This document shows positions 18,944-30,048 of a stretch of 64,000 nt of DNA, one piece after another (the first letter of the stretch is position 1; each line of letters begins with the position of its first letter). A model generated the notes under the pieces. The model had not been told where the DNA came from, ran no database searches, and saw nothing but the letters and a program-made list of their open reading frames with translations. Source of the stretch: Fictibacillus phosphorivorans (GTDB lineage Bacteria; Bacillota; Bacilli; Bacillales; Fictibacillaceae); the NCBI RefSeq assembly GCF_001619875.1, contig NZ_LRFC01000037.1:1-64000 (forward strand). Direction: 5' to 3'. The translations under genes and the position numbers were made by a program.

Positions 18944-19915
18944 TTATTTCTCATTCAGCCATCTTGCAGCATCTTTAGCAAAATAAGTAATGATTAAATC
19001 TGCTCCTGCTCTTTTCATTGAGATTAATTTTTCAAGCACGATGCTCTTTTCATCTACCCATCCATTTATCGCAGCAGCTTTTATCATGGAATATTCTCCG
19101 CTAACGTTGTAAGCAACTAAAGGAAGTGGATATCTGTCTTTTAGTTCTCTTAAAATATCCAAGTAAGATAAGGCTGGTTTCACCATTAAGAAATCAGCAC
19201 CTTCAGCAATATCTGATTCTGCTTCACGCAGTGCTTCTAAACGGTTTGCAGGGTCCATCTGATAGGTTTTTCTGTCACCAAATTGTGGAGTGCTATGAGC
19301 AGCATCACGAAACGGACCATAAAAAGATGATGCATATTTAACAGCGTAAGACATGATAGGCACATCGTAATAACCCGCTTCATCCAACCCATGTCTGATA
19401 GCAGCAACAAAACCATCCATCATGTTTGAAGGTGCGATTATATCTGCTCCAGCTTTTGCTTGAGAAACAGCTGTTTTAGCAAGCAGTGTCAGCGTTTCAT
19501 CGTTTAATACTTCACCGTTTTCAATCACACCGCAATGACCATGGTCGGTAAACTGACATAAACAAGTATCGGCAATAACAGTTAAAGATGGCGCGATCTC
19601 TTTAATTTGAGCAATTGCTCTTTGTACAATTCCATTATGGTCATAAGCTGAGCTTCCGCAGTCGTCTTTTTCGTTTGGCACTCCAAAAACAATAATGGAC
19701 TGAATGCCTAAACTCTCGATTTCCTTCACTTCATTCTCAAGCAGATCGAGTGATAAATGATATACACCTGGCATTGAAGGTACTTCTTTTTTTACATTCT
19801 CACCTTCAACAAAGAAAAGTGGATAAATAAAATCAGATACATGAAGATGTGTTTCACGTACTAATGAACGCATGGATGCAGATTTTCTTAAACGGCGATG
19901 ACGCTGGAAATTCAT
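18944..19915 (-). CDS. hemB: Delta-aminolevulinic acid dehydratase
   Basis: 323 aa porphobilinogen synthase that condenses two 5-aminolevulinates. Zinc-type cysteines are in [14 protein letters not shown]. The Schiff-base lysines lie in [17 protein letters not shown] and [12 protein letters not shown]. The ATG at 19915 ([10 protein letters not shown]) has AAGGAGGA within the end of hemD; an upstream in-frame ATG lies inside hemD and is not used here. Confidence 0.96.
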   Translation of the reverse strand: MNFQRHRRLRKSASMRSLVRETHLHVSDFIYPLFFVEGENVKKEVPSMPGVYHLSLDLLENEVKEIESLGIQSIIVFGVPNEKDDCGSSAYDHNGIVQRAIAQIKEIAPSLTVIADTCLCQFTDHGHCGVIENGEVLNDETLTLLAKTAVSQAKAGADIIAPSNMMDGFVAAIRHGLDEAGYYDVPIMSYAVKYASSFYGPFRDAAHSTPQFGDRKTYQMDPANRLEALREAESDIAEGADFLMVKPALSYLDILRELKDRYPLPLVAYNVSGEYSMIKAAAINGWVDEKSIVLEKLISMKRAGADLIITYFAKDAARWLNEK

Positions 19916-19916
19916 A

Positions 19917-20684
19917 TTATCTTCCTCCTTGAAAATAAGAGATGGCACAGTTCACCATTTCTTCTGCTGTAAAAATACTAGGCATATGAACATGCTTAAA
20001 ACCGTATTTTTCAGCAGCTGTTTTTGTTGTAGGGCCAACACAAATGATTGGCTTATCGTAAATCATGTTGTTTTGATAGTCAGATATACCTTTACCTTCC
20101 ATCATAAAAGAAACAGCAGATGGGCTCATAAAAAAGAAGCAATCCGTTTTACTAATTAACGACCAGTCCAAATTGTGTTCTGGCTCGGTTTTATAAACGA
20201 TCATTTCTTCCACAACAGCTGTACTCTTGAGTTCTTCTTTAAGAAAGGAAGGTGCTAGGTTCCCTTTAGGAAACAAAATTTTATCATTTTTTGAAACATG
20301 TTTTTTTAACGTTTCAGCTAAGTCACTTGCATCATAACGGTTCGGAACATGTATAGTTGTCACACCATAATGCCGTAAGACCTCGGCTGTCTTTTCACCT
20401 ACAGCTGCAAACTTATGAACTCCTAAAGAAATCCCTAACTCATTAATCAACCGATAAAAGTAATCCACAGCATTCTTGCTCGTAAAAACAATCCATTGAA
20501 AAGTGGATAATTGATTAAGGGTTGCCACTGCCGCCTCATTCTTCATGGCCTTAATAGATACTATAGGAAAAGAAAGAGGTATACCCCCATTCTCTTCAAT
20601 AAGCTTAACCAATGAATGAGCTTGGTTCTTTGGCCGTGTAACAAGTATCTTTTTACCTGCTAATGGTCTACCTGATATATCCAT
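19917..20684 (-). CDS. hemD: Uroporphyrinogen-III synthase
   Basis: 255 aa enzyme closing hydroxymethylbilane to uroporphyrinogen III. It has two similar alpha/beta domains, with the N-terminal [25 protein letters not shown] and the C-terminal [18 protein letters not shown]. The family is variable, but the place between hemC and hemB is decisive. Its ATG overlaps the hemC stop by 1 nt. Confidence 0.94.
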   Translation of the reverse strand: MDISGRPLAGKKILVTRPKNQAHSLVKLIEENGGIPLSFPIVSIKAMKNEAAVATLNQLSTFQWIVFTSKNAVDYFYRLINELGISLGVHKFAAVGEKTAEVLRHYGVTTIHVPNRYDASDLAETLKKHVSKNDKILFPKGNLAPSFLKEELKSTAVVEEMIVYKTEPEHNLDWSLISKTDCFFFMSPSAVSFMMEGKGISDYQNNMIYDKPIICVGPTTKTAAEKYGFKHVHMPSIFTAEEMVNCAISYFQGGR

Positions 20685-21613
20685 TAAGCATTGAGGTCCT
20701 TTTTTACAGCATCAAGTATGTTCTTTGCTCCTAGAGTTTTTAATTCTTCAGCAAGTTCCACTCCTACACGGTGTGGATCTTTTCCTGTTCTCATTTCTTT
20801 AAGTACTTTTTTGCCTTCTGGGTCTGCAACCAGTCCTGTGAGCGTTACTTCATTTTCAGCCATCGTTGCAAATGCTGCGATCGGTACCTGACAGCCACCT
20901 TCTAATGTGTTAAGGAAAGCACGCTCTGCTTGAACCGTCTGATAGGTATAAGCGTCATTGAGTGTTGCTAGAAGTTCTTTTACTTCCGAATCATCACTTC
21001 TGCATTCAATCGCTAATGAACCTTGACCTACAGCAGGCAGACAAAGGTCGATATCCAAAAATTCGGTAACGACATCTTTTGACCAACCCATTCTTTCTAA
21101 CCCAGCTGCGGCTAAGATGATCGCATCAAATTCTCCCGACTTTAGCTTCTCAATGCGTGTATCAATGTTGCCGCGAATCGACTTTATCACTAGGTCTGGG
21201 CGTCTGTTCAGCAACTGCGCTGCTCTTCTTAAAGAGCTTGTTCCTACAACTGCACCTGAAGGCAATTCTCTTAAAGAAGAATATTTTTCTGAGATAAGCG
21301 CATCTCGCGGATCAACACGCTTAGGTGTACATCCTATCTCAAGCCCCTCAGGCAATTCAGACGGCATATCTTTCATGCTGTGAACGGCTATGTCAATCTC
21401 TTTATCTAACATAGCTTGTTCAATTTCTTTAACAAAAAGGCCCTTTCCGCCTACTTTAGATAACGTGACATTAAGAATAACGTCACCTTTTGTCACAATT
21501 TCTTTTACTTCAAATTCAAAGGGCAGACCTGCTTTTTTTAATTGCTCAATCACCCAATTTGTTTGTGTAAGAGCCAATTTACTCCTTCTCGAACCTACTA
21601 TAATTTTTCTCAT
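20684..21613 (-). CDS. hemC: Porphobilinogen deaminase
   Basis: 309 aa hydroxymethylbilane synthase. It has the N-terminal [15 protein letters not shown], the substrate-binding [19 protein letters not shown] and the dipyrromethane cofactor cysteine in [13 protein letters not shown]. It lies 20 bp after hemX and overlaps hemD. Confidence 0.97.
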   Translation of the reverse strand: MRKIIVGSRRSKLALTQTNWVIEQLKKAGLPFEFEVKEIVTKGDVILNVTLSKVGGKGLFVKEIEQAMLDKEIDIAVHSMKDMPSELPEGLEIGCTPKRVDPRDALISEKYSSLRELPSGAVVGTSSLRRAAQLLNRRPDLVIKSIRGNIDTRIEKLKSGEFDAIILAAAGLERMGWSKDVVTEFLDIDLCLPAVGQGSLAIECRSDDSEVKELLATLNDAYTYQTVQAERAFLNTLEGGCQVPIAAFATMAENEVTLTGLVADPEGKKVLKEMRTGKDPHRVGVELAEELKTLGAKNILDAVKKDLNA

Positions 21614-21633
21614 TATATGAATCTCCTATCTCT

Positions 21634-22452
21634 TTACTTATACCATAGATGGAATTCTGTAAACGTAGTTGCTAGAAAATAGTTGATCAGCACTACCAAG
21701 AACGCGGCAACATTCCATAGGGCCAGCGTTTTACCTTGAACGCCTCTTCCTACCTTTTGATATAAATAAGTACTATAAACCAAAAGAACGATAAACGATG
21801 AGATGACCTTTGCATCAAGAAGTGTAAAGTCATTTATTTTCCAGAATGCCCATACAACTCCCAATATTAAACTGAGGAGAAGCAGCGGCACCCCAATCGT
21901 ATTCAAACGAAAAGATAACTTTTCTAAGTATGAAAGACTGCCAAACCGCTGAAGTCTCTTGCTCCATTTTTTTCTCTTTAGCATTCCATGCTGCAGCAAG
22001 TACATGAATGAAATGATAAACGAAAGGGAGAATGCTCCATACGAAATAAAAGCCATTGTGACATGAATGATTAACAGCTCTGATATAAGCTGCTTCTCCA
22101 GTACAGCACTAGCTTGTCCTGTAGGAGCGAATAAATGAATCGACACGAGCAGGAACCCTAGTACGTTTGTAAAGAACACTAAAAAATCAACCCGGAAGAA
22201 TCTGCTCATGACCACTGAAAAAGTCACTAGGATCCAGGCATAAAAAAACAGGCCTTCTGATGGTGTTAATATGGGGAACCGCTGATCTTTCAGCATCCTT
22301 AACACAAAAAAGACCGTTTGAAGTATCCAGACAATAGAAAGCAACCAGAAAGCAAATTGGTTCGCTTTCCGGTTGTTTTGAAGAAAATCTATAAAATAGC
22401 CTATAATGCTAAGTGCATATAGAACAATAGTCAGATCATATATCAAATTCAT
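21634..22452 (-). CDS. hemX: HemX-type membrane protein
   Basis: 272 aa integral membrane protein with about eight hydrophobic segments, in the cytochrome c assembly-like superfamily. HemX in B. subtilis limits HemA abundance; that role is inferred here from family and position. The downstream segment AFISYGAFSLSFIISFMYLLQHG carries the conserved part. It lies 38 bp after hemA. Confidence 0.9.
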   Translation of the reverse strand: MNLIYDLTIVLYALSIIGYFIDFLQNNRKANQFAFWLLSIVWILQTVFFVLRMLKDQRFPILTPSEGLFFYAWILVTFSVVMSRFFRVDFLVFFTNVLGFLLVSIHLFAPTGQASAVLEKQLISELLIIHVTMAFISYGAFSLSFIISFMYLLQHGMLKRKKWSKRLQRFGSLSYLEKLSFRLNTIGVPLLLLSLILGVVWAFWKINDFTLLDAKVISSFIVLLVYSTYLYQKVGRGVQGKTLALWNVAAFLVVLINYFLATTFTEFHLWYK

Positions 22453-22490
22453 TTTTGCTCACACTCCATGAGCTCGAGGGAAACGTAAAA

Positions 22491-23858
22491 TTAAGTTCTT
22501 ACTGCAGAAGAATGAATCACTTCATCTGTGAGAGAAGCCTTTTCTTTTCTGTTTGCAGCAAGTCCAGTTTCCAACTGCTTTTGTTTATCCAAATATTCTT
22601 CTAAACCGAAAATTTCAGTGAATAACTGCAATTGCTCTTCTGCTCCTGGTTCTCCAGCCATTTCTTTAGCTCTAGTAACCGGTTCACGCAGCAATTGATT
22701 CACGATACTCTTTGTATGCTTGCTTAAGATCTTTCTTTCTCGGTCAGTAAGATCAGGCAGCTTGCGTTCAATGCTCTGCATTGTTTCTGCTTGAATGTTC
22801 AATGCCTTTTCACGCAGAGCAGAGATTAATGGGACTACGCCAAGCAGTGAAATCCAGGACTGAAAAGCAACAATTTCGGCTTCAATCATAAGCTCAATCT
22901 TTTCTGCCTCTTTCATTCGCTCCGCCAAATTGGATTCTACGATACCTTCTAAGTCATCAATATCATAGAGAAAAACGCTTTCCAAATCATGCAAAGCTGG
23001 ATCCAAGTCGCGGGGAACAGCGATATCCACCATAAACAATGGAAGACCCTTACGTTTCTTCACAGCCGGCGCCGCTGTTTCTTTCGTGATAACAAACTTG
23101 TTTGATCCAGTTGAAGAGATAACAATATCTGCTTTTACAAGCAAGCTTTCAAGGTTCTCAAACGGATGAGCGGTACCATGAAACTTCTCAGCTACCTCTT
23201 GTGCTTTTTCGAAAGTTCGATTGATCACTAAAACTTCATTTCCACCGCTTGCATGCAAATGTTTCGCAGTAAGTTCACCCATCTTGCCAGCTCCAACGAT
23301 CAAGATCGTTTTATTTTGCAAACCGCCAAAAATCTGTTTTGCGAGTTCAACGGCTGCGTAGCTGACAGAAACAGCATTTTCACCAATATCCGTTTCAGAG
23401 TGACATTTCTTTGCAAACGTGATCGCTTGCTTCATAAGTTTATTAAAAATAGTACCTGTAGCATCAAGTTTTTGAGATTCTAAGAAACCGTCTTTTACTT
23501 GACCAAGGATTTGCGTTTCACCAATAACCATAGAGTCTAAGCCTGCTGTAACTCTAAAAAGGTGCTCAACAGCTGCTTCTCCGTCTCTAATGTTCAAAAA
23601 TGATGAAAGTTCTTCTTTATCTATTGAAAACCAGTCCGCCAAAAAAGATTTGATGTAGTATCTTCCGGTATGAAGCTGATCGGCAACGGCATAAATTTCA
23701 GTACGGTTGCACGTAGAAACGATTACACATTCAAGTATACTTTTTTGTTTCCGGAGTGTAGAGATCGCATCAGATAATTCAGCAGGCTGAAACGAAACTT
23801 TTTCCCGAATTTCTACGGGTGCCGTTTTATAATTAAGTCCAACCACTAGAATATGCAT
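22491..23858 (-). CDS. hemA: Glutamyl-tRNA reductase
   Basis: 455 aa NADPH enzyme reducing Glu-tRNA to glutamate-1-semialdehyde, the first step of haem synthesis. The catalytic cysteine is in [14 protein letters not shown] and the NADPH loop is [19 protein letters not shown]-terminal dimerisation helix bundle follows. I chose the ATG at 23858 ([14 protein letters not shown]) because GGGAGGTGA precedes it and homologues start there. It is first in the hem operon. Confidence 0.96.
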   Translation of the reverse strand: MHILVVGLNYKTAPVEIREKVSFQPAELSDAISTLRKQKSILECVIVSTCNRTEIYAVADQLHTGRYYIKSFLADWFSIDKEELSSFLNIRDGEAAVEHLFRVTAGLDSMVIGETQILGQVKDGFLESQKLDATGTIFNKLMKQAITFAKKCHSETDIGENAVSVSYAAVELAKQIFGGLQNKTILIVGAGKMGELTAKHLHASGGNEVLVINRTFEKAQEVAEKFHGTAHPFENLESLLVKADIVISSTGSNKFVITKETAAPAVKKRKGLPLFMVDIAVPRDLDPALHDLESVFLYDIDDLEGIVESNLAERMKEAEKIELMIEAEIVAFQSWISLLGVVPLISALREKALNIQAETMQSIERKLPDLTDRERKILSKHTKSIVNQLLREPVTRAKEMAGEPGAEEQLQLFTEIFGLEEYLDKQKQLETGLAANRKEKASLTDEVIHSSAVRT

Positions 23859-23894
23859 GCGCTCACCTCCCTTAATTATGTATGTTCTATCCTT

Positions 23895-23903
23895 ATTATA
23901 ACA
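23895..23903 (-). promoter_or_regulatory. hemA promoter (extended -10)
   Basis: TGTTATAAT on the minus strand, a consensus -10 with an upstream TG. No good -35 is visible at 16-18 bp. The site resembles half of a PerR box but the second half is poor. Confidence 0.55.
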
Positions 23904-23942
23904 TGTCCTAAAATACGGAATATCCAATATTGTGAACAGAAT

Positions 23943-23954
23943 ATAAACGTTTAT
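23943..23954. promoter_or_regulatory. 12-bp palindrome in the hemA-ysxD divergent region
   Basis: ATAAACGTTTAT is a perfect palindrome about 40 bp upstream of the hemA -10. On the plus strand it abuts TGCTATGAT, a possible extended -10 for the divergent gene. CACATTTTAATGTG follows near 23972. Either could be an operator; no regulator can be named. Confidence 0.4.
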
Positions 23955-24090
23955 GCTATGATGGGTTTATCACATTTTAATGTGTGTTCAGCAGTTTTAG
24001 GATAACCATATTTACTAAAACTTAGCACAATATTAAAAATAACAAATTTCGACCAATTTAGCAAAGGTTTACGTTTAAGATGGAGGCATT

Positions 24091-24570
24091 ATGAAACAAA
24101 GAAACACTTTCAGTGGTATCATTTTACTCGGAATCGGATTATTCTATTTCACTATGAGAATGGAAATTGAACTTCTTCAGCCTTATATGACATGGCCTAC
24201 TTTACTCGTGATCATTGGGATAGCACTAATCCTTCAAGCAGTTTCTGGCAAGGACTCCTCAAACCTGTTTTCAGGTGTTTTCTTGACAGGATTGGGTTTG
24301 CATTTTCATGCTGCAGCAAAAATAGCTGCCTGGCCTGAGCCGCTTCAGATGATCATTCTGCTTGCAGGCTTATCCTTTTTGATTCAGTATCGAAAAACAA
24401 AAGATGGCCTGATACCCGGGCTATTGTTAACTTTTTTAGCTCTATGGTTACTGTTCTTTAAGAGTAATACCCCTTCTGTAGAAAATATATTTGTAAAAGC
24501 AGAAGATTTTTGGCCAATTATTCTTATGGTCCTAGGTGCTTACCTTATGTTTTTTAAAAAGAAGAAATAG
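24091..24570 (+). CDS. YsxD-like membrane protein
   Basis: 159 aa, divergent from hemA. It has about six hydrophobic segments, with the repeated pattern WP-x-LLVIIG-x-ALIL / FWPIILMVLGAYLMF typical of LiaI/LiaF-type transmembrane regions, and a basic C-terminal tail KKKK. Position between hemA and engB fits B. subtilis ysxD. GATGGAGG precedes the ATG. Function unknown. Confidence 0.8.
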   Translation: MKQRNTFSGIILLGIGLFYFTMRMEIELLQPYMTWPTLLVIIGIALILQAVSGKDSSNLFSGVFLTGLGLHFHAAAKIAAWPEPLQMIILLAGLSFLIQYRKTKDGLIPGLLLTFLALWLLFFKSNTPSVENIFVKAEDFWPIILMVLGAYLMFFKKKK

Positions 24571-24576
24571 CAGAAA

Positions 24577-24611
24577 CCCCCTGTGTTCTAAACACAAGGG
24601 GTTTTCTTTAT
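24577..24611 (+). terminator. Terminator after the ysxD-like gene
   Basis: An 11-bp imperfect stem (CCCC-x-TGTGTT with AACACA-x-GGGG) is followed by TTTTCTTTATT on the plus strand. Confidence 0.85.
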
Positions 24612-24616
24612 TATTA

Positions 24617-25020
24617 GGCTTTCAATTGGTTGTCTTTTGTCTATATTTTTACTACTCTTCATTGACAAATTGATTGGAGTGCAAGGTGCGTGCCTACTAC
24701 ATGAGGGGCTTCTTGTAAGGCATGCGACGAGGAAGCTTACTGCGGTAGCATTAAACTTGTAGACGCAGGAGCAAAGATACTTCATTGAGGCTGGCAGTCT
24801 GAAAAGTGAAAATGGCTGTTCAGCCCCGACAAGCAAAAGGTGAATGGGCTAGGAAGGCGCACTTTGTCTTCTTAACCATTTACCTTTTGACCTCGAGGGG
24901 CTAGCCACTGCAACTAGACAGGTGAGACACTTAAAAGTAATACGTACAAATGTGGCTCACCGCCTGCCCCACGGAAAGCGAGCAACCTGGAACGGAAATC
25001 AACTTCTTCAATGACAACAG
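24617..25020 (-). repeat. Dispersed repeat, copy D (longest, degenerate ends)
   Basis: About 404 bp in reverse orientation. The outer end begins GGCTTTCAATTGGTTG, a decayed terminal repeat. The body contains TTGATTGGAGTGCAAGG, GACCTCGAGGGGCTAGCCACTGCAACTAG and CACGGAAAGCGAGC, and ends AACGGAAATCAACTTCTTC. It includes extra sequence near 24690-24800 not seen in copies C or E. It fills the gap before engB. Confidence 0.8.
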
Positions 25021-25040
25021 AGTAACTTTAAAAGAGGTTC

Positions 25041-25628
25041 TTATTTAGATAAATAAGAATTAAGAACTCCCCATGCCTCATCTTTCCCGTGTCCGGTTTC
25101 GGATGAGAAGAGTACAATCTTATCGGCCGGGTCCAGGTTTAACGTTTCTTTAACTACTTTTTTATGTTTGTCCCATTTTCCCTTAGGAATTTTATCACTC
25201 TTAGTTGCCACAACAATAACAGGCAGTTCGTGATATTTGAGCCATTCATACATTAAAACATCATCTTTTGATGGGGGATGTCGAAGGTCAACGAGCTGAA
25301 CGACCGCTTTTAACTGATCACGTTCAACCAGATATTGCTCAATCATCTTACCCCATGCTTCTCTTTCTGTTTTTGATACTTTAGCAAATCCATATCCAGG
25401 AACGTCCACGAAATAAAAACTTTCATTTAAGATATAAAAGTTTAATGTTTGTGTTTTTCCTGGTTTAGAAGAAGTTCTTGCTAAATTTTTACGATGGATC
25501 ATCTTATTGATAAAAGATGACTTTCCTACATTCGATCGTCCTGCCAGAGCAATTTCCGGAAGATTGCCCTCCGGATACTGCTTTGGGCCGACTGCTGAAA
25601 TTACGATTTCTGCTGTATTTACTTTCAC
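25041..25628 (-). CDS. engB: Ribosome biogenesis GTPase EngB/YsxC
   Basis: 195 aa TrmE-Era-EngA-like GTPase needed for 50S subunit assembly. G1 is [13 protein letters not shown]3 is DVPGYGFA, G4 is TKSD and G5 lies in FSSETG. The start is GTG, overlapping the lonA TAG stop by 1 nt, with AGGTGAT as ribosome site. Confidence 0.96.
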   Translation of the reverse strand: MKVNTAEIVISAVGPKQYPEGNLPEIALAGRSNVGKSSFINKMIHRKNLARTSSKPGKTQTLNFYILNESFYFVDVPGYGFAKVSKTEREAWGKMIEQYLVERDQLKAVVQLVDLRHPPSKDDVLMYEWLKYHELPVIVVATKSDKIPKGKWDKHKKVVKETLNLDPADKIVLFSSETGHGKDEAWGVLNSYLSK

Positions 25629-27943
25629 TATCTATCACCTGCTAATGCTACTTTTAATACTTCATCCAAATGAGAAACGGTTATAAATTGTAATCCTTCT
25701 TTTACTGTATCTGGGATGTCTTCAATGTCTTTTTCATTTTCTTTTGGAAGAATAATGGTCTTGATTCCCGCTCGATGCGCACTCAATGATTTTTCTTTTA
25801 AACCGCCTATCGGCAGTACACGCCCTCTTAATGTGATTTCACCTGTCATACCTACATCTTTTCTTACAGGCTTCTTCGTTAATGCAGATACGAGCGCCGT
25901 GGCAATCGTAATTCCTGCTGAAGGCCCATCTTTTGGCGTTGCTCCTTCAGGTACATGAATATGAATATCCGTTTTTTCGTAAAAATCTGCGTCAATTCCG
26001 AGATCTTCAACTTTTGTTCGGACATAGCTTAGAGCCGCCTGTGCTGATTCTTTCATCACATCGCCTAGTTTACCAGTTAGGATAAGCTTACCTTTTCCTG
26101 GTGAAAGTGCCACTTCAATAGAAAGAGTATCTCCGCCTGCCGTCGTATAAGCTAAACCAGTAGCTGCACCGATTTGGTCTTCTAGTTCAGCCTGCCCATA
26201 ACGGAAACGAGGCTTGCCTATATAATCTTCAAGATTTTTAGCTGAAAGTACAACCTTTTTCTTCTCAGCAGATACAATCTGCTTCGCTGCTTTTCTGCAT
26301 AATCCTGCAATTTGACGTTCAAGATTACGCACACCAGCTTCTCGTGTATAGTTGCGGACTAGCTTTAGAATACTATCATCCTTAAACTGAATCTGGCTTT
26401 TCTTTAGACCATGCTCTTTAAGCTGTTTTGGAATCAAGTGGTTCTTCGAAATGTGAAGCTTTTCTACTTCTGTATAGCCTGCGATCGAAATGACTTCCAT
26501 TCGATCTAAAAGAGGACCTGGAATGGTTGATAGAGAGTTTGCTGTCGTCACAAACATCACTTTGGATAGATCGTACGGCTCTTCAATATAATGATCGCTG
26601 AACGTGCTATTTTGTTCAGGATCCAAAACTTCAAGCATCGCAGAAGAAGGATCGCCTCTAAAGTCACTTGACATCTTGTCGATTTCATCAAGCAAGAATA
26701 CAGGATTGATCGTTCCCGCTTTTTTCATACCTTGAATTAATCTTCCTGGCATAGCACCCACATATGTTCTTCGGTGCCCTCTGATCTCTGCTTCATCCCG
26801 AACACCACCAAGAGAAATTCTCACAAAATTTCTGCCGATGGCACGTGCGATCGACCGAGCAAGTGAAGTTTTACCAACACCAGGTGGCCCAACTAAACAA
26901 AGGATTGGCCCTTTTAGTGAATTCGTAAGCTTTTGAATAGCCAGATATTCTAGAACTCTTTCCTTCACTTTTTCTAGTCCGTAATGATCTTCGTTTAATA
27001 CCGTTTCTGCGTGTGGAATATCAAGATTATCGACCGTTTCTTGTTTCCACGGAAGATTGACGAGCCACTCGATATATGTTCGTATAACTGAACTTTCTGC
27101 AGAAGAATTGGGCATTTTCTCGTATCGATCAAGTTCTTTCTTAGCTAGCTCCATGACATGTTCTGGCATATCAGACGCTTCAATACGGTCTTTTAGCGTG
27201 CTGACTTCACCAACTTTGCCTTCTTTGTCACCAAGCTCTTTTTGGATGGCTTTCATTTGTTCACGCAAATAGTATTCCTTTTGCGTTTTTTCCATCGCTT
27301 TTTTTACTCGTTGTCCGATCTTCTTCTCAAGGCCAAGCACTTCTTTTTCATTGTTTAACAACGCAAGTAAATGTTCGAGCCTTTCTTTCACATCAAATAT
27401 TTCAAGAATTTTTTGTTTTTCTTTTATCTTGAGAGATAGGTGGGAAGATATGACATCAGCCATTCGTCCTGGCTCTGATATATCTTGAACAGAAGCAAGT
27501 GTCTCAGGAGTCACTTTCTTTGATAAATTTATGTATTGTTCGAATTGAGCCAAAACCGCTCTCATTAAAGCTTCTGTTTCGGCTTCTTTCACATCAACAT
27601 CATCTGTTAGTTCAACTTCTACTTCCGTATGGGTTTTTTCGTCCATAAAAGCAGTGATTTTCCCGCGTTGTATACCTTCTACTAATACCCGAATCGTGCC
27701 GTTTGGCAATTTGAGCATTTGATTTACTTTTGATAACGTTCCTACATGATAAATTTCCTCTTCTGCTGGATCTTCAATAGATACCTCTTTTTGTGTAGAT
27801 AAAAAAATCATCTGGTCATCAAGCATCACTCTTTCAAGCGCCTGAATGGATTTTTCTCTTCCTACATCAAGATGAAGTACCATTGTTGGATAAACCAACA
27901 ATCCACGTAGAGGGAGGAGCGGAAGAACTCGTTTTTCCCCCAT
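25628..27943 (-). CDS. lonA: ATP-dependent protease LonA
   Basis: 771 aa AAA+ serine protease. The N-terminal LON substrate domain ([27 protein letters not shown]) is followed by a coiled coil, Walker [10 protein letters not shown], Walker [10 protein letters not shown] and the protease domain. The catalytic Ser is in PKDGPSAGI and the Lys in [13 protein letters not shown] chose the ATG at 27943 because CGGAGGTG precedes it. It is coupled to engB. A weak promoter (TAGAAT, 17 bp, TATAAT) may lie near 27994-28022. Confidence 0.96.
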   Translation of the reverse strand: MGEKRVLPLLPLRGLLVYPTMVLHLDVGREKSIQALERVMLDDQMIFLSTQKEVSIEDPAEEEIYHVGTLSKVNQMLKLPNGTIRVLVEGIQRGKITAFMDEKTHTEVEVELTDDVDVKEAETEALMRAVLAQFEQYINLSKKVTPETLASVQDISEPGRMADVISSHLSLKIKEKQKILEIFDVKERLEHLLALLNNEKEVLGLEKKIGQRVKKAMEKTQKEYYLREQMKAIQKELGDKEGKVGEVSTLKDRIEASDMPEHVMELAKKELDRYEKMPNSSAESSVIRTYIEWLVNLPWKQETVDNLDIPHAETVLNEDHYGLEKVKERVLEYLAIQKLTNSLKGPILCLVGPPGVGKTSLARSIARAIGRNFVRISLGGVRDEAEIRGHRRTYVGAMPGRLIQGMKKAGTINPVFLLDEIDKMSSDFRGDPSSAMLEVLDPEQNSTFSDHYIEEPYDLSKVMFVTTANSLSTIPGPLLDRMEVISIAGYTEVEKLHISKNHLIPKQLKEHGLKKSQIQFKDDSILKLVRNYTREAGVRNLERQIAGLCRKAAKQIVSAEKKKVVLSAKNLEDYIGKPRFRYGQAELEDQIGAATGLAYTTAGGDTLSIEVALSPGKGKLILTGKLGDVMKESAQAALSYVRTKVEDLGIDADFYEKTDIHIHVPEGATPKDGPSAGITIATALVSALTKKPVRKDVGMTGEITLRGRVLPIGGLKEKSLSAHRAGIKTIILPKENEKDIEDIPDTVKEGLQFITVSHLDEVLKVALAGDR

Positions 27944-28093
27944 TAAAAACACCTCCGAAAACTGCTGTGTAATCATTAATTATATGCATAGTCTTTGTAC
28001 AATTCTACCGATAATGCTTAACTTTGTCTAATGTAAGCTATCTTTTCTATAAAGCTTGTGTGACTCTAACTCAAGAAGCAGAATAAAAAGAAA

Positions 28094-28127
28094 CCCCCTT
28101 CTTCTCCTTAAACAGAAGAAGGAGGGG
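28094..28127 (-). terminator. Terminator overlapping the lonB 3' end
   Basis: A long stem pairing CCCCCTTCTTCT with AGAAGAAGG-A-GGGG (single bulge), followed by TTTCTTTTT on the minus strand. It uses the last lonB codons as its 5' arm. Confidence 0.85.
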
Positions 28128-29775
28128 AGTTTAATGCTGCTGATGCTGGTACTGATTGCTCTTCACCCTCATCTAAAAAGGCATACTGAAAGACTTCTGA
28201 GAGTTTTTTCACCGGAATAATTTCAACATCCTCGATGCTGTCAAAAATCTTTTGACTATTCTCAAACGGAATGAGTATACGTTTAGCACCTGCGTCTTTA
28301 GCAGCCAATATTTTGGCCATGACCCCACCGACCGGCTTTACTTTTCCATGTATACTAATTTCCCCTGTCATTGCGATCTCATGATCAATTTTTATATTGT
28401 GAATCGCAGAATAGATGGAAGATGCAATCGCAATTCCTGCTGAAGGACCGTCTACTGGACCGCCGCCTGGAAAGTTAACATGAATATCATACATGGATGC
28501 ATCTACCCCCATATAACGAAGAACGGTAATGACGTTTTCTACTGACCCCTTAGCCATACTTTTCCTTCTTATGGACTTTGATTGATTGCCGATACTCTCT
28601 TCCTCTGCTATTCCTGTGATCGTGATCGTACCTTGTTTTTTAGCAGGAAGAACAGTTGTTTCAATCTCTAATAGTGCTCCGCTTGTTGGACCATACACAG
28701 CAAGACCATTCACTAAGCCAACCTTAGGCTTCTCTCCGATTTTACGCTCTGGCCTTGGCGCCATCCTGCTTGAGTGAGTAACCCATTCTACATCACTTTT
28801 TGTAATACTTTTACGTTCTTCTGTAATCGCTAACCCCGCAGCTATTTGTACCATGTTGACAGCTTCACGACCGTTTCTTGCATATTGAGCCATATATTTT
28901 AATGACTCTTCATCAATTCCTAATTTAATTTTATCTGCAGCCCTCTTTGCGATTTGCTCGATTTCAGCCGGCTGTAATTCTCTGAAAAATACTTCTAAAC
29001 ATCTTGAACGGATTGCAGGTGGAATCTCTTCTGGCATACGTGTTGTTGCACCGATCATACGAAAATCTGCAGGCAGACCGTTTTGGAATATATCATGTAT
29101 GTGCTGAGGGATGTTTGCGTTCTCCTCAGAATAATAAGCACTTTCCAAAAAAACCTTTCGATCTTCTAATACTTTTAAAAGCTTGTTCATCTGAATAGGG
29201 TGAAGTTCACCGATCTCATCTATAAACAGAACTCCGCCATGTGCATTCGTAACTGCACCTTGTTTAGGCTGCGGTATTCCTGCCTGTCCCATCGCGCCTG
29301 CACCTTGATAGATAGGGTCATGAACGGAACCAATCAGAGGATCAGCTATTCCTCGTTCATCAAAACGTGCTGTAGTAGCATCTAATTCAACAAAGACAGC
29401 TGTGGACCGAAAAGGTGAAGTGTTGTTTCGTTTTGCCTCTTCTAAAACTAAACGAGCAGCAGCTGTTTTACCTACTCCAGGTGGCCCATAGACAATAACA
29501 TGCTGGGGATTAGGTCCGCACAATGCAGCTTTCAATGCTTTTATCCCATCTTCTTGCCCTATAATATCTTCAAATTTTCCAGGACGTACTCGTTCTGACA
29601 ATGGTTCTGATAAAGTGATCGAACGCATTCTTCTCAGCTGTTCCATCTCTTTTCTTGATTCTTTATCTACACTTACTTTTTGAGAACGCTGGTTTCTCAG
29701 CAGGTTCCAAAAATACAAACCGATTATGATTCCAAAAAATAATTGAATAAGTAATGCTATGCCAGTCCAGTTCAT
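28108..29775 (-). CDS. lonB: Forespore Lon protease LonB
   Basis: 555 aa Lon-like protease. One N-terminal membrane helix (about residues 5-23) replaces the LON substrate domain. The AAA+ module has Walker [15 protein letters not shown] and Walker B VLFIDEIGEL. The protease domain has Ser in PVDGPSAGIAIASS and Lys in GGVMAKILAAKDAGA. A perfect sigma-F promoter lies upstream, fitting forespore expression. GGGAGG precedes the ATG. Confidence 0.95.
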   Translation of the reverse strand: MNWTGIALLIQLFFGIIIGLYFWNLLRNQRSQKVSVDKESRKEMEQLRRMRSITLSEPLSERVRPGKFEDIIGQEDGIKALKAALCGPNPQHVIVYGPPGVGKTAAARLVLEEAKRNNTSPFRSTAVFVELDATTARFDERGIADPLIGSVHDPIYQGAGAMGQAGIPQPKQGAVTNAHGGVLFIDEIGELHPIQMNKLLKVLEDRKVFLESAYYSEENANIPQHIHDIFQNGLPADFRMIGATTRMPEEIPPAIRSRCLEVFFRELQPAEIEQIAKRAADKIKLGIDEESLKYMAQYARNGREAVNMVQIAAGLAITEERKSITKSDVEWVTHSSRMAPRPERKIGEKPKVGLVNGLAVYGPTSGALLEIETTVLPAKKQGTITITGIAEEESIGNQSKSIRRKSMAKGSVENVITVLRYMGVDASMYDIHVNFPGGGPVDGPSAGIAIASSIYSAIHNIKIDHEIAMTGEISIHGKVKPVGGVMAKILAAKDAGAKRILIPFENSQKIFDSIEDVEIIPVKKLSEVFQYAFLDEGEEQSVPASAALNSPPSSV

Positions 29776-29810
29776 TGTTTTTCCTCCCGGTACCTATGTA
29801 GTAATAATCA

Positions 29811-29840
29811 TAGTATCTCCGAGGAGGTGGTTAACTAAAC
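29811..29840 (-). promoter_or_regulatory. Sigma-F promoter for lonB
   Basis: GTTTA (29836-29840), a 15-bp spacer and GGAGATACTA (29811-29820) on the minus strand match every defined position of the sigma-F consensus GYWTA-15-GGNRANANTW. Confidence 0.85.
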
Positions 29841-30048
29841 GGTAATCCTGTTAAAAAGAGAAAAGGATGCGAAATGATTTATAGTTGAGAAATGCGAGGA
29901 ATCGCAACTGAGAAATTACTTTTTATTGTTATAGTAAAGCAGATAGAGCAGTTGGGGTACATTATGATGCAACGTTTAGAATTTGAATGTACTTGTAGAA
30001 GGTACATATAAACTTTTATGTTCATTTGGAAGAAACACACCCATTAAT

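Noticed and set aside
23881-23905. PerR box over the hemA -10
   Set aside because: Only one half (TTATAAT) fits; the second half matches 4 of 7 positions, too weak to call.
29884-29912. Imperfect hairpin (AGTTG...CAACT) upstream of lonB as a small RNA
   Set aside because: No promoter or terminator accompanies it, and the stem is interrupted; evidence is insufficient.
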